Positions 35,549 to 48,255 of a stretch of 64,000 bases of DNA are shown here, one piece after another. The DNA comes from Eutrema japonicum. Taxonomy: Eukaryota > Streptophyta > Magnoliopsida > Brassicales > Brassicaceae. The stretch is from assembly GCA_030161315.1 (NCBI GenBank), contig BSQW01000013.1:48869851-48933850 (forward strand). Direction: 5' to 3'. Position numbers and translations under genes: made by a program. A model generated the notes under the pieces. It did no database searches. It saw only the letters and a program-made list of their open reading frames with translations, and was not told the origin of the DNA. Position 1 is the stretch's first letter; every line of letters begins with the position of its first letter.

Positions 35549-35851
35549 CCTAGCCATGGAAACGAAAACTCTGGTAAACCTCATCATCGTACCAACACCA
35601 CCATCAACAATGCCATTGTTCCGGAAACCGAAGCAGTAACGTGTCATTTGCCTCGTTTTAGTACTTCTGTTTGGCCAAAAGATCTACAAATTACTCGTGT
35701 TGATTCTCTTCCAAAATTTGGTTTAAGGACGGTTTTGCTTTCGACTATTCAATTTTGATCAAATCTTTCTTTTTCTGGGAATTTTTTTTCTTTTTCCAAT
35801 TCCAAGCATCTAAAACAGCAGCAGCAACATACATATACTTGACTATGACTC
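35549..35851. other. NPU 3' flank
   Basis: Contains the likely 3' UTR of the minus-strand NPU gene. Nothing else is recognised. Confidence 0.5.
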
Positions 35852-37863
35852 TCACTCCACCTTCCCAATTTCTCCAGCAATCGAGCTGCTTTCCACAACC
35901 GTCTCTCTTACAAACCTACACCAATATTTTCAAGAATTAGGCTCAAGAAAGAAAGATATATACGTTTGACTTAGAGAGAGGACAGGAACGTCATTTTAAT
36001 TACCTCGCCAGCTTCTCTCGTGAAGATTGTAAGACGTAAATGGAGAGTACGAATGAGAATGTGAGAGCTGATTCATAATAATACATTAAGTGTATGAGCT
36101 TATTTCCCCTTAACTAATAAATCAATTAGCAAGAAGAAAAAAAGGACTTACCTGAGCCAAAGAGGACATAAAATCCTGAGGATACATCAATCTCTGACTG
36201 CTCTTTCCTGCATCATACTAATTCGTCTCAGCAACATATCAGTAATTACGTGATGTTCATTAAGCTTTATAACTCAATCGTTCACACAAGCTTATGCTAG
36301 TAAGGAGAGAGGAGAAAAAAAGCTAAAAGAGGTCAGCACAATTAGCCTACCATGTGTATCTAACAAGAACATGTTTTGGCCAGTGTTGAATATCCCAGAA
36401 CTGTTTACGGATCTCCGGGTGTGTATTCAAATCTGTTCATGGGTAAAAATCTCAGCTCAGAAAAACTGCTGATGTTTACTTTCAATATTTGAAGCAGAAT
36501 TGCAAATTTTACAAATCAGAGCATCGAAAGTAATAATCAAAGCCATTATTAACATAACCATGGTTCAGGCAACTTGTACGAAATAAAGAAATCATGGAAG
36601 CATAGAAGACCATGAAAATGTAAATTTAATGTAGTAATGCCACCAGAAAGATGGACTGTATCAGCCTGAACATATCTGGTTAGACCAGATTAGTAGTGCA
36701 GACAGAATTCGCGTATATGCTCAGAAGACAGAGGGTAATAAAGAGACACCTAAATCAGGACAAGATATAGCTAGATAAGGAGTATTACGTACAGCTATGA
36801 GGCATATCGATAACTTGAGCTGTGACTCCCAGCAGATCTCCTCCAGAATATCTCTGTGCAAACGAAAAAAAATCAAGCCACACCGAAATGACTCAAAACC
36901 AATGCTAAGCATACCAAAGTGACTAATCAGTCAAAGCTTATAAAACGACTCAAAATCAATGCTAAACATACCAAATTTACATCAATCATCGGAACTTCTG
37001 AGCTCTTACGGTTAATCACCAAAAGCCAGTGAATTAGGAATTTCTCACTTCCAACTTGGAATTTTCTGCACGTAAAATCATATCCGTAACCACACATCAG
37101 ACACCAAATCAGCATATGACTAATATACAAACAAGGAAAAGATGTGGCCAAAAATCAGCATGGTACTCCATGTTCAGCGCAGAGAAGACATCAGAAGAAC
37201 ACAATCTGCAGCAAGAAAGAGCTAAAAACACCATACAAAATGGCTCCTACTCTGAATAAAAAACAGATGAGATGTGACGAATCATCACTCTTATCTTCAT
37301 CAATTCCTATCTGAGCAGCAACAACACAAATTGGTAAGTGCTATCTAATAGCTAGCAAAACCAGTGATTAACTTGGCAAATAAACTAAAGACACAGCAAT
37401 CTCAATCTCAATCCAAAGCACCAAAAACAAAATCAATTCTCACATCTTATACGGATCGGTTCCCGTGTAGCCAATTGGTTTCGCTATGGGGATCAACACC
37501 TAAAAAATAAAAAAGAAGAGAAATTCAATCTAATTTCCAGAAAAACTATCGTAACCTAATATACACAATACCTCGCGATTAACGGCGAAGATCGGGCAGT
37601 GCTTTCCGATCACATCATGCCAAGTGGTTCTCGACTGCCATGGAATCAACAGATCCTTAGAACCCATCAAATTAGAAAGAAATTTCAGCTATATGTAAAG
37701 AAGGGATACGAACAGAGTGATACTGCCCCATCTTGCTCATCCGGACGATATCTCCTGCTCGGTAAGCGCTGGAGAGAGCGGGAAATGATAGTGATATCAG
37801 AACTAAGGCTTGAATAAACGCATTCGACGGTCGCGACCCTGCCACCGCAACCATGCCGGCCAT
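35852..37863 (-). CDS. NPU: NO PRIMEXINE AND PLASMA MEMBRANE UNDULATION (NPU)
   Basis: NPU is needed for primexine deposition and plasma-membrane undulation in microspores, hence pollen-wall patterning. Nine exons on the minus strand (37714-37863, 37572-37634, 37444-37499, 36972-37065, 36793-36853, 36351-36432, 36152-36207, 36004-36067, 35852-35915) join in frame to 229 residues, about the length of A. thaliana At3g51610. All introns are GT-AG. The N-terminus MAGMVAVAGSRPSNAFIQ leads into a hydrophobic signal or anchor (about 15-35). The luminal part contains FQVGSEKFLIHWLLVINRK. A second hydrophobic helix (GFYVLFGSALTFSFVLSIYV) lies near residues 180-200 before a short basic tail. No disruption was found. 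Confidence 0.93.
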
Positions 37864-38381
37864 AACTTGCTTCTTCGCCGAAGTTTCTCCGCGAAATTTG
37901 CCGGTGGTTTTCTTCGCCTGGGAATTCAGAACTGAAGCGGAGAAAACTCTTCTTTACACTATTATTGGGCCACAAACATTAGCCCAACTTCTAAGTTGCC
38001 CAACTTAATATGTTGACTCAGTTTTTGACCAGCCGAGTGCATTTTTACTAGGTTGTGCAAAATATCCGTAAAATAGTTTCCATGGATTACCGAGTGGTTC
38101 TGAGCCGAAACCCGTAATCTTCTAGGCCTGGAACCACAATATGTAATATTAGTTCCATCCTAAATGTCACTCAATCATGTGATATCTAAGATTTGTCTAT
38201 GGTACTTTTTCAGCCAAACTAATGATACTTGGTTGTGTATAAAGAATCTGCTCTTGTTGTACAAACTTTGGAGATGATACAAAGTTGTACAAACAAATAA
38301 AAACACACTTATTCTTCATACTGTCAGTCTCATAAACTAATTAGTTTGTTTGACAATTAACATATAAGTTTCAATTTTCAG
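37864..38381. other. NPU upstream region
   Basis: Promoter side of NPU followed by spacer. No gene is recognised. Confidence 0.5.
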
Positions 38382-38697
38382 ATTGATGATGCAATAACTT
38401 TCAAAGTTGTCGGAGGTTTAACGCTAGAACAACCCCTTATTTCACCCTTTATCGATATTGTGGTTAGCACTATCTCATTTATAAGAATTGCTTGCGTGTG
38501 TTTTACCCCTTTGATTTGTTCATTGCATCATATTACTTAGATAGATGTTCAAAGATATTAATATGATAACACCACTGAAAACGTTTTCGTTGTAATGTTG
38601 TAGGTGGGAGGAACTGATACAGTCATGGGACATCCTAAAGAACTCACGAAAAAGTCTATCACGATGTGTTGTAGCTTGAGCCTTTTGATTCTGTAGC
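38382..38697 (+). pseudogene. Two exon-like fragments of a Maf-type nucleotide pyrophosphatase gene
   Basis: Bases 38382-38462 read IDDAITFKVVGGLTLEQPL and onwards, ending at a GT donor. Bases 38604-38697, after a TAG acceptor, read VGGTDTVMGHPKELTKKSI and then decay. Together they resemble the conserved C-terminal part of plant Maf-like proteins (GGL..E.PL..P......GG.D.VMG.PKEL). The remaining exons are missing. A. thaliana has no such gene at this place as far as I recall, so the piece was probably carried in. Confidence 0.55.
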
Positions 38698-38699
38698 AA

Positions 38700-39757
38700 G
38701 GCTAGACTAAAAAAAACGCTAAGGATGGCCGAAAACGATAGTCCGGAATGTCAACTAAACCGTGATCACCTTGATCACGAGAATTATCGTGATTAGATTG
38801 AAAAACTCTTGAGATTTTTAATTTTTTTTTTTCGTTTGGGTTTGATTCTCTAGTCAATCATTTATTTGTAAGTGGGTAAAACTGTAATGATATAAATTGT
38901 TTCAGAGATATCATTACAGTTTGTTCATCGTGTATAATATTTTCTAACAATTGGATCATCCAATACAAATATGTATTTTCAAAATTATGAGTCATTCTGA
39001 AAATGATTATAAACACATTTTTTTTTTGTTTTCCAAATACCGAATCACCTCGCAATATAAACAAAATTTCTCTAAATTTCATAAGTTCGAACTCAACTAA
39101 CCCTAAATTTGAATTTCTCTCACGATCTTATCACAAAAAAAAAATCAAAAGTTGTCCAAACATTTCTTAAATATACATGATTCTTTAAAACATTCAATAA
39201 ATCTCTTAATAATTAACCAACTATATTTGAATCAAAGACAGTAGTAACTCCCGAATCACTAATCAAACTCAAATGATGTCTTAAGAAATTAAATTCATTT
39301 TATGCTGGTCACTCTTTGTAAATACAGCATGTTTAAGAAGAAAGAAAAAAAGTATATGCAAAGAGCGACATAAAAAAGTGTTTCGAAGATGCAAAAGAAG
39401 ACAAAAAGTAAGACAAATGTTTGTTCTCGTTATTTATCCTCTTATTGATTGCAGTCAAAAAAAAAGAAGAAGAAAAAAAGAGAAAGAACATCAATACACA
39501 AAATCGGTCCTTAACAGTAATCACTTGGGATCCTTGAAAACCTAGAAGAAAACCCACCTCTTCCCTTTTCCCCTGATATCGCTTTTCTCCTTCTCGATTC
39601 TTTTTTGCTTCTTCTACTCGCTTCTTCGTTTTTGCCGTCGCCGAACTCAATCGGATTCAATCTCGGGCCGTACTTAACACCGAACTGATTCCTCCGTTTG
39701 ATCAATCGATTTTTTTTTTTTTTTTTTTTTTGGTTAGTTTTAGGTCTTTCCTCTTTC
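38700..39757. other. Spacer and leader of the At3g51620-like gene
   Basis: AT-rich. A 13-bp perfect inverted repeat (ACTGTAATGATAT) forms a hairpin at 38881-38920. A run of 21 T lies at 39711-39731, shortly before the next start codon. No coding gene is seen. Confidence 0.5.
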
Positions 39758-42700
39758 ATGGCCGCGGATCTCGATGATTGGTCTGTATTGGAAGAGAGTT
39801 CGTCCTCATTTTCACCGCTTCCGCCGCCTCGGTCCCCGTCGAATCAGTCGGAGTTCTGGAAGAGAGTGGAGGAAGCCACCCGTGAAATTATAGAGCAGGT
39901 CCATCCAACACTTGTGTCCGAGGATCGAAGAAGAGATGTGATTGATTTTATGCAAAGACTATTCAAAATGACACTTGGATGCGAGGTTAATTTCTTTTTG
40001 AAACATTCTGTGTTATGTGGCTATACATTGGCTTTTGTTTGCATTATCATCTGGGAAAAAAAAATAACTAAGACGTGCTTTAAATGTTGGAACCTGCTTG
40101 AATCTGCTATATATTTTAGATGCTGGCTTAAAATTTTAATGCTTTAATCCGAGTGCAGTGCCATAGCAATATTCATGTAGTATTCTGTTTTGTTGTTCTT
40201 AAGTTGATGACTTTCCTTGTAAGATGTTTTCATCTATTTGTTATTTACTGTTTCGAAGTGGTGTGATTTCTCACACCTTACTATTGCTGGCTGAAGATTC
40301 TTCGACGTTGTGGCTGATCATTTTAATTGATTATGGATGTGATTTCCAGAGTTGTGATTTTTTTTATTGGTATGTGTCTTTCAGGTACATTCTTTTGGAT
40401 CAGTCCCATTGAAAACGTATCTTCCTGATGGAGACATTGATCTCACAGCTTTTGGTGGACCGTGTCACGAGGAAGAACTGGCCCTTAAAGTTTTCTCTGT
40501 ACTGGAGAGGGAGGAACATAATGGGGGTGCCCAGTTTATGGTTAAGGATGTGCAGTTAATACGGGCTGAGGTTTGTTTATCCAATCTCTATGTTATTCAA
40601 TATTTATACTTAAAAAATCCACAAACTAGCTTCTGCCGTGAGTATTCCAAGTGTGTATATGGTGTTTTTGGATGCGTATCATGTTGTTTGTTATCTACTC
40701 AAGTACCAAACTTTCTTTTCTGTTGCAGGTAAAGCTTGTTAAATGTCTGGTGCAAAACATTGTGGTTGATATCTCTTTCAATCAGCTCGGTGGTATATGT
40801 ACTCTGTGCTTTCTCGAGAAGGTAATCTGTCCTCTTCAGTATGACCATGCTGTGTCAAACAAATTTAACTAACCTGTTTAAAAGGTAAATACAGTTTAAG
40901 GCTTATTTTACCTGTTCGATATATGTACAGCAGAAATTGAATGTCACTAATCTATCATAATGACATTGTTTTCACCCAACTGCATGTGGGGTTTTCTGTT
41001 AACTAAATAGATTTTCCTGAATATTGAATATTGCTCGCCATATCACATTCAATAACATGTTTGAAGCGCATTTGCGTAGAACAGTATTCGTATTAGCAAT
41101 TGTAGAAGGCAAAGATTTACGTCTGGCAGATTGACGTTAATGATTTGATTACGCAGATTGATCACCTCATTGGAAAGGACCATCTCTTCAAGCGAAGTAT
41201 CATACTCATCAAAGCTTGGTGCTACTATGAGAGCCGTATTCTCGGGGCTCTACATGGATTGATCTCAACATATGCTCTGGAGACGTTGGTCTTATATATC
41301 TTCCATCTCTTCCACTCATCGTTGGATGGTCCACTAGCAGTAAGAGTCTTTGGCAATTTTGAGGGATACATCATATGATTTAGTCTCATCTTGATTTACT
41401 GAGCTTTTGTTTTTCCATAGGTTTTATACAAATTCTTGGACTACTTCAGCAAGTTTGACTGGGATAACTATTGCATTAGCCTGAGTGGTCCCGTCTGCCT
41501 TTCCTCTCTACCAGAAATCTTTGGTAAGCATTTTATCAAGTTTATGTAACACTGAGATTTTTTGTGATTTCAGTGTCTACATTTCTTTGATTTCTGTAGT
41601 TGAGACTCCGGAAAATGGTGGGCAAGATCTACTGCTGACCAGTGAGTTCCTCAAGGAATGTTTGGAGATGTACTCTGTACCTTCACGAGGATTTGAGACA
41701 AACCCACGTGTGTTTCCATCAAAGCATCTTAATATAGTTGATCCGCTTAAAGAAAATAACAATCTTGGTCGCAGCGTGAGCAAAGGTTGTCTGCTTTGCT
41801 TTTCTCCAACCATCGGAATTTTTTGTTTTTCTGCTGTTATCTCTCTCCTTATGGATTTCTATTGTTTGAGTAGGCTTAAGACAGTGGCTTCTGACCTTTC
41901 CTTGTCCAGAGTTTTAGTGTTATATATGGTTTTTCTGAAAATCTTGGATTAGGGTGGGTAGATTTTAAGTGCAGCTAAAATTCAGGTTGTGATATTCTGG
42001 AATGTCTTTTCACCCTGCAATCGAAGAAATGTTTAAACTTGAGATAACCTTTAAACTTAGTATGTTCTGTCCATGGAGTTTATGGTCTACACACTCCCTG
42101 TTTTGGTAAATTTTTAAAGCGCATGGGTATTACTTTCTCTTACACAGGTAACTTCTATCGCATACGAAATGCATTCACATATGGTGCTCGGAAGCTTGGG
42201 CAAATCATTTTGCAGTCAGAAGAAGACATAAGTTTTGAGCTTCGTAAGTTCTTCTCTAACATGCTACACAGGCATGGGAGTGGCCAGAGGCCCGATGTCC
42301 TTGATGTTGTTCCATTTGTAAGGTACAACAGGTACAGTGCCATATCGCCTTCTTCCACTGCCAACCATTTCCAAGAAGATCAAATGGTTTACGAATCGGA
42401 ATCTCCCAGTTCATCTGGTGCTGCTAGAAATGGTAGGCATGACCAGGAAGACTCGTTGTATGCAGGAGCCAATGTATCGAGTACAGCGGGGCTTGATTTA
42501 AGCGGATCACCTGGTGAAACATCACCTGGTGAAACAGCCCCATCAGTTTCAGAGGAACGATTTGCAGGAGACGCAAAAGACTTGGCTACTGTGAGGATCC
42601 AAAAGCTTGAGATTTCTGATGATGCAATGAAATCTATGTGCGTTAGTGATAAGGAAAGTGTCTCTCCTTCGAATGGTAAGCATCATTCTCTCCATCAGAT

Positions 42701-43895
42701 CAGAAATGGAGAAGTATTAAATGGAAACGGGGTGGAGAAACTGCAAGAGAATTCCTGCCTTGTTGATTCTAGAAGAGTTAAAGAGTCACATAGTAATGAG
42801 AACAAGAACGAGCATGTTGGTCATGAAGACCTGCCGTTTACAGGTTCTGTACACCATACTTCACTCATGAACCCAGTAACTTGGCCACAGGAGAACATGC
42901 ATCTCCATTACTCAGGTCACTGTATTTCTGGCACTCCAAATTTGCTGTCTGACCTCACAGGGGATTACGACAGTCAGCTTAACAGTTTGCGATATGGGCG
43001 CTGGTGGTTTGATTATGTCCAAAACGGTCCCCTGTCTCCACTACCTCCTGGGCTATCTCAGCTTCCGAACAACAATTCATGGGAAGTAATTCGGCATGCA
43101 TTGCCATTCAGACGGAATGCGTCTGGCCCAGTAAACGCCAATGGAGTTGTTCCGAGACAAGTTTTCTTTCATGTGAACCCTCAGATGATTCCAGGTGCTA
43201 ATTTTGGTATCGAGGAATTGCCTAAGCATCGAGGAACTGGAACATACTTCCCCAATGCGGTATTTACTTATACTCCTCTCTCACATATCTTACTGATACT
43301 CTGTAAAAACTTGTGACCTCTCAATGGCCAAGTTTCTTAACGTCTCTTTTATGCAGAACCATTACTCCCCAAGAGGAAGAAACTCACACCAAGCTAGGTC
43401 GCCACGTAACAACGGCCGAAGCATGGCACACTTGCACTCGGAAATGAATTTTCATGACAGAAACACCCGTGAGCGACAGCATCATCATCATCATCCCAAC
43501 CAAACGAATGGTTTTTGTGATATGAGTCAAGCGGATTCACTTGAAAGCTTCTCCGATACCAATGGCTCTGCAAATCATCCATATGAGAAGGCTCCAGATT
43601 GTAGGTCTAAAGAGCCTCCACCAGCTGAACTACTCTCCCCTGCGGAGGGCAGCAAACAAGGTGATATAAGCAGTGGAGATAATTATAATCAGTCACATCG
43701 CCCAACATCTATACCCTCCTCCACACAGGAAGATCGGTACAGTATTTTCTCTTACCCTTAAAAAGTCATTGAATTATTACCATTTGATCATCAAAGCTAC
43801 TTCACTGTGTCTAATTCATTATGGTGTGTACATGTAGAGTAACACCTACACAGTCATACCATTTGACGGATGATCACGAGTTCCCTCCTTTGTAG
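39758..43895 (+). CDS. Nucleotidyltransferase / PAP-OAS1 substrate-binding domain protein (At3g51620-like)
   Basis: Nine exons (39758-39985, 40385-40570, 40729-40821, 41157-41339, 41421-41523, 41600-41785, 42148-43259, 43357-43736, 43838-43895) join in frame to 842 residues with GT-AG introns. The N-terminal part has the polymerase-beta-type signature: GS (81-82) followed by DGDID (91-95), the metal-binding DxD of non-canonical poly(A) polymerases. The PAP/OAS1 substrate-binding fold follows, with KAWCYYESRILG and LISTYALETLVLYIF. The long C-terminal half is low-complexity, Ser/Asn/His-rich and probably disordered, ending TDDHEFPPL. Family members are expected to add nucleotides to RNA, but the substrate of this protein is unknown. 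The position between NPU and WNK5 fits At3g51620. Confidence 0.9.
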
Positions 43896-44534
43896 CTCAT
43901 GATCTGGTCACAAACACATGCTCTTTAGACCGTTATAGGAACAGGTATAGCTTTCTAACTTGGTTTGTCTCCTAAGTTCTTTGTTTTTCCCCCCACAGAA
44001 GAAAAAAAAAAGAAAACGATGGAGCTGATTGTTTTGGGCTGTGTTTTTTTTTTGTATGTTATTTCTGCTGCTATAGAATTATCTATGTAACTTTATCAAA
44101 ATCTCAAACTCTCTGGACAAAACCTTTGAAGAGCTTTGTATTTTCTACTTAGACAGGTTTGTGAGTGTATTATAGGATTTTGTTTTTGTTTTTGTTTTTT
44201 GTTTCAACATCACTATTCTACATGGTTCTTCTTGTTTTCTGTTGATGCCCTTGAGTTGCATTTTTTCTTCTCAGTGGATGATGAAAAGTATCAAGATTTT
44301 GGTCATTATAAGTTGTGTAAACTGTATATTTGCTAAATAAAATCCCACCAAATTGGAGTGAATGTTTTTTTGTTCTTATTGCAACAAATTAAAAGTCTAT
44401 AGATTTTGTTTGTTTGCGCTCTATAAAATATAAAATGAGAGATAAAAAACTAATTTAAATGTTATTGATTCAAATATGTTTGATTTATAATTTTAAAATT
44501 TATAATAAATTGAATAAATGATTGATAATTTATT
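43896..44534. other. 3' flank of the At3g51620-like gene
   Basis: Includes the likely 3' UTR, T-rich. No further gene is supported. Confidence 0.5.
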
Positions 44535-44850
44535 AGAAAAAATAAAAGGTGTTTGAAAACATATTATAAAAATGTTTATGTTAATAGTATAGATAATCTT
44601 CAATAAATAAAAATAAATAATACTTTGTTTGACAATAGGTTCAATTTATTTTTAAAAATAAAAGGTGTTTGGAAACAAATTATAAAAATGTTTTTGTGTT
44701 AATAGTATAGATAATCTTTAATAAATAAAAATAAATAATACTGTATTTGATAACATGTTCATTTTATTTTAAAAAATAAAAAGGTGTTTGGAAACAAAAT
44801 TTTAAAATATTTTTGTTTTAATAATAGAGATAATCTTCGAGGAAATAGTC
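44535..44850. repeat. Tandem repeat, ~118-bp period, about three units
   Basis: Units start near 44538, 44655 and 44774. They share AAAAATAAAAGGTGTTTG, then TATAAAAATGTTT and AGTATAGATAATCTT. Divergence is a few substitutions per unit. The repeat is AT-rich, non-coding, and lies upstream of WNK5. Confidence 0.8.
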
Positions 44851-45353
44851 AATGAGACAAAAGAAAATAAAAATGAAGACTGTGCCAATCAAATTACGCA
44901 ATCATCGGTTACATATACATTACACTTAAACCACTCGTCTCTTTCAAATTTCTACAGACATCATACTTCACTTTAATCAAATCTCCTTTGACTTCTAATA
45001 AAGGGAGAGAACCAAAAAAAAAAAAGTTGAGCTAAAACAAATCCGATTCTTAATTTTTTTTTTTTTTTCCGAATCCGAATCATCGATGGTGCATCCGAAG
45101 CGTGGCCATAGGTTTTTCAAATTCAGAATTGTCTAAGTGCTCTCGCGAAATCCCACTGCTTTTGCTCTCTTCTCTTTCAAATTCTCTTGCTCTTTTGTTG
45201 TTTTGTTGTTTTTGTTTTTTCCAGTATTTTCCCGAGAAAACCCACGAATTTTCTTTCTTCACACCAACTTTTTCAACCACAGTCTCTTAAACTTTTCCCA
45301 CCAAACTTGTCTTTAATTTTTCTTTATTTCTTTCTTTCTGGGTCTCCTTTTGA

Positions 45354-45536
45354 ATGAAGGTCCGTAAGGGAAGAAGACAGATGATTGCGAAAGAGCACGA
45401 ATACAAAACACGACGTCAAGGTGTTGTTGTAGAAATGGCTTGGGTTTTGCTCTGCGTTGATTATTCCAAGCTCTTTTGGTTGCTCTTCGGCGTCTTCACC
45501 TACGAGAATCACGAAGGGAAACCTAGGATTTTCTAG
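45354..45536 (+). other. Upstream ORF candidate in the WNK5 leader
   Basis: A 60-codon ATG-started frame ends about 145 bp before the WNK5 start. If the WNK5 transcript begins near 45300 this would be an upstream ORF able to dampen translation. The transcription start is not visible, so this is conditional. The region 44851-45353 before it shows no gene. Confidence 0.3.
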
Positions 45537-45680
45537 CACGCTTCTCTCCCGATCTCTTGTTTCTCCGTTTTTTTCTTCTTCTTCTTCTTGTTTCTCCCCG
45601 ATTTCGATTTCGATTTTTTGTTTTTTTTTTTCGCTTTTGTAAAAATTTCCGCCGATTTGAGATTCTGATAGATCGCCATC

Positions 45681-48255
45681 ATGTATATGGAGATTTCTTC
45701 GGCCGGAGCTTCCAATGAATCGACCCCTTACGTCGAGACTGATCCTTCCCGTCGCTATGGGCGTGTAAGTTGCTCTTTCTCTTACGGTTGATTTCTCAGC
45801 TGATTGGTAATTTGATCGGTCCTCATATTCGTGAGAAGCTCGTAATTGTGCCTAAATCTGGTTTTAGAGGTCACTTTGTGGTTTTCTCCTTTGATTGTTC
45901 CATTCAAATGTTGCCAAATCTTTTCAGTTTCTGGCATTGCTTTGGTTTTTCTGGAGATAAGCCTGATGAACATTGGCTTTGAAGATTTGCTTTTGATTAC
46001 TAGGATTGCTCTTGAACATTAGGTTGGTTGATTCTCGGTTTGTTTCTAACTATGTGTTTGCATGCATTTGATTTGGTGAATCAATGGTGCGCAGTTTAGA
46101 GAAGTACTTGGCAGAGGAGCAATGAAGACGGTTTACAAAGCTTTTGACCAAGTTCTAGGAATGGAAGTCGCATGGAATCAGGTTAAGCTCAATGAGATCT
46201 TCCGATCACCTGAGCCTTTACAACGCCTCTACTCCGAGGTTCATCTCCTCAAGAATCTCAATCACGAATCTATTATCCGCTACTGCACATCTTGGATCGA
46301 CGTCAACCGCAGAACATTCAACTTCATCACTGAGCTGTTCACATCAGGCACCCTTAGAGAGTAAGTAATGATAACCCTCTACCTCATGCGTTGTGCCAAA
46401 CAACACTAGAGCCTCATGCTTTGTGCAGAATCCCTTAAGAGAACCTTGTGCCCTGTTTCTTAATGTTGCAGGTATCGGAGGAAGTATCAAAAGGTTGATA
46501 TCCGGGCAATCAAGAGCTGGTCATGCCAGATCTTGAATGGGCTTGCTTACCTGCACGGACATGATCCTCCTGTCATTCACAGAGACCTCAAATGCGATAA
46601 CATCTTTGTTAATGGTCACCTTGGGCAAGTCAAGATTGGTGACCTGGGCTTAGCAGCAATTCTCCGTGGATCACAACATGCGCACAGCGTCATAGGCATT
46701 CTCTCTATTTCTGTTTTCTCCATGTTCTTAAATAGATACTGGTAAGTTTCAGTATTAACCTCTACCTTTTACTTGAATTTACCATTAGGAACGCCTGAAT
46801 TTATGGCACCAGAGCTATATGAAGAAGATTACAACGAGCTTGTGGACATTTATTCATTCGGAATGTGCGTCCTAGAAATGCTTACCGGTGAATATCCTTA
46901 CAGTGAATGCTCCAACCCTGCACAAATATACAAGAAAGTTACGTCGGTAAGCAGAGGACCCTGAGGCTGAGGCTCATCTCAATCATCATCATTTTCAGGA
47001 AAAAATCTATTGATCTCCTAACTTTCTTTGATGCGGATTTGGTTCAGGGGAAGTTGCCTGAATCTTTCCATCGAATCCAAAGCACGGAGGCCCAACATTT
47101 TGTTGGTAAATGCCTGGAAACTGTTTCAAAGAGATTGTCTGCGAAGGAGCTCTTGGGGGACCCATTCCTCGCCACAACTGATGAGAGAGACTTAGCGCCT
47201 CTTTATAAATTGCCGCCACAACTGGCAATTCAGAATTTGGCTGCAAATGGAACGGTGGTAGAGCATCTGCCTTCAACGACTGATCCAACTAGAACGACAG
47301 ATATGTCGATAACAGGAAGGATGAACTCAGAAGACCACACCATCTTTCTTCAAGTGCAGATTTCAGATGGGCATGGTACGTTTTAAAGCTCTACTTGCTA
47401 GAAATTTCTAGCCTGGTTTGTTTGGAACATGAATATTGTTGGGTAGCTAGAATCTTGCTCAGCTGAATCGGGCTGCGGGATCTGGGGCAGCTTTAGTATC
47501 AGCTGAGTATTGTAGGCAATATATGAAGTTTTTTTAACATTAGCTTCTGATTCTTGGGTTATGGACCTGAATGGGGAAACTTTGATGGCCAATTGATTTT
47601 AGAATCACCGATGGAAAATGTTGTGATGAACCTGTTTGGCTGTGTTGCAGGTCACATGAGGAACATTCACTTCCCGTTCAGTATTGTAAGCGACACACCT
47701 CTTGAAGTAGCTTTGGAGATGGTGAAAGAGCTTGATATCACTGATTGGGATCCTTGGGAGATCGCTGCAATGATAGAAAATGAGATATCTTTGCTCGTCC
47801 CAAACTGGAGAGCCCATGACTCTTCTCTCCCGCACCACAGCTTTGGTCATGAAGATGATGACGACAATGGCGAGGGAGGAGGAGGAAGAACACGCCCCTT
47901 CTCCTCTGCTTCTTCCTCTCACGACTCTTCTGTAGCAGTTAGAGACAACAACAACAACGGTTTGAGCAACGATATGATCCGAGGTAGCGATGGTGGCGGT
48001 AGTAGAAGCTCTAACGCTTGGTTGAATTCTTCAACATACCACTACTCTCCTGCCATAGATGAGGATGATGATCAAAGTCAGCAACAGAGGAGACGTGTAA
48101 GGCTACAGAAAATGAGATCGCTAGTGGACATGAGAACGCAAGTGCTGCACCGATCGCTCATGGAGTTGATCAACAGGCGGCGTGGGCGTGGTGGGCACAC
48201 GAACGTGAACGAGCTACAGCATCAAACGTCCACTGATTTCTTGAGACGATCTTGA
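45681..48255 (+). CDS. WNK5: WNK5 (with-no-lysine) protein kinase
   Basis: Cytosolic Ser/Thr kinase of the plant WNK family. Six exons (45681-45764, 46095-46360, 46472-46695, 46789-46946, 47048-47375, 47651-48255) join in frame to 554 residues; A. thaliana WNK5 (ZIK1, At3g51630) has 549. WNK hallmarks are clear: the lysine sits in the glycine-rich loop (GRGAMK, K39) and the usual beta-3 lysine is Asn (VAWN, N56). VIHRDLKCDN, the DLG form of DFG, and TPEFMAPELYEED are present. A C-terminal WNK-type autoregulatory segment (FPFSIVSDTPLEVALEMVKEL) and an acidic, Ser-rich tail follow. Exon 3 must end at a GC donor (AG|GCATTC at 46695/46696) to keep frame; all others are GT-AG. A strong GTAAGT at 46742 competes and would truncate the kinase. 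Confidence 0.93.

Noticed and set aside
46533..46745. WNK5 exon extended to the stop at 46743-46745
   Set aside because: It would truncate the kinase before TPEFMAPE; kept only as a possible alternative isoform.
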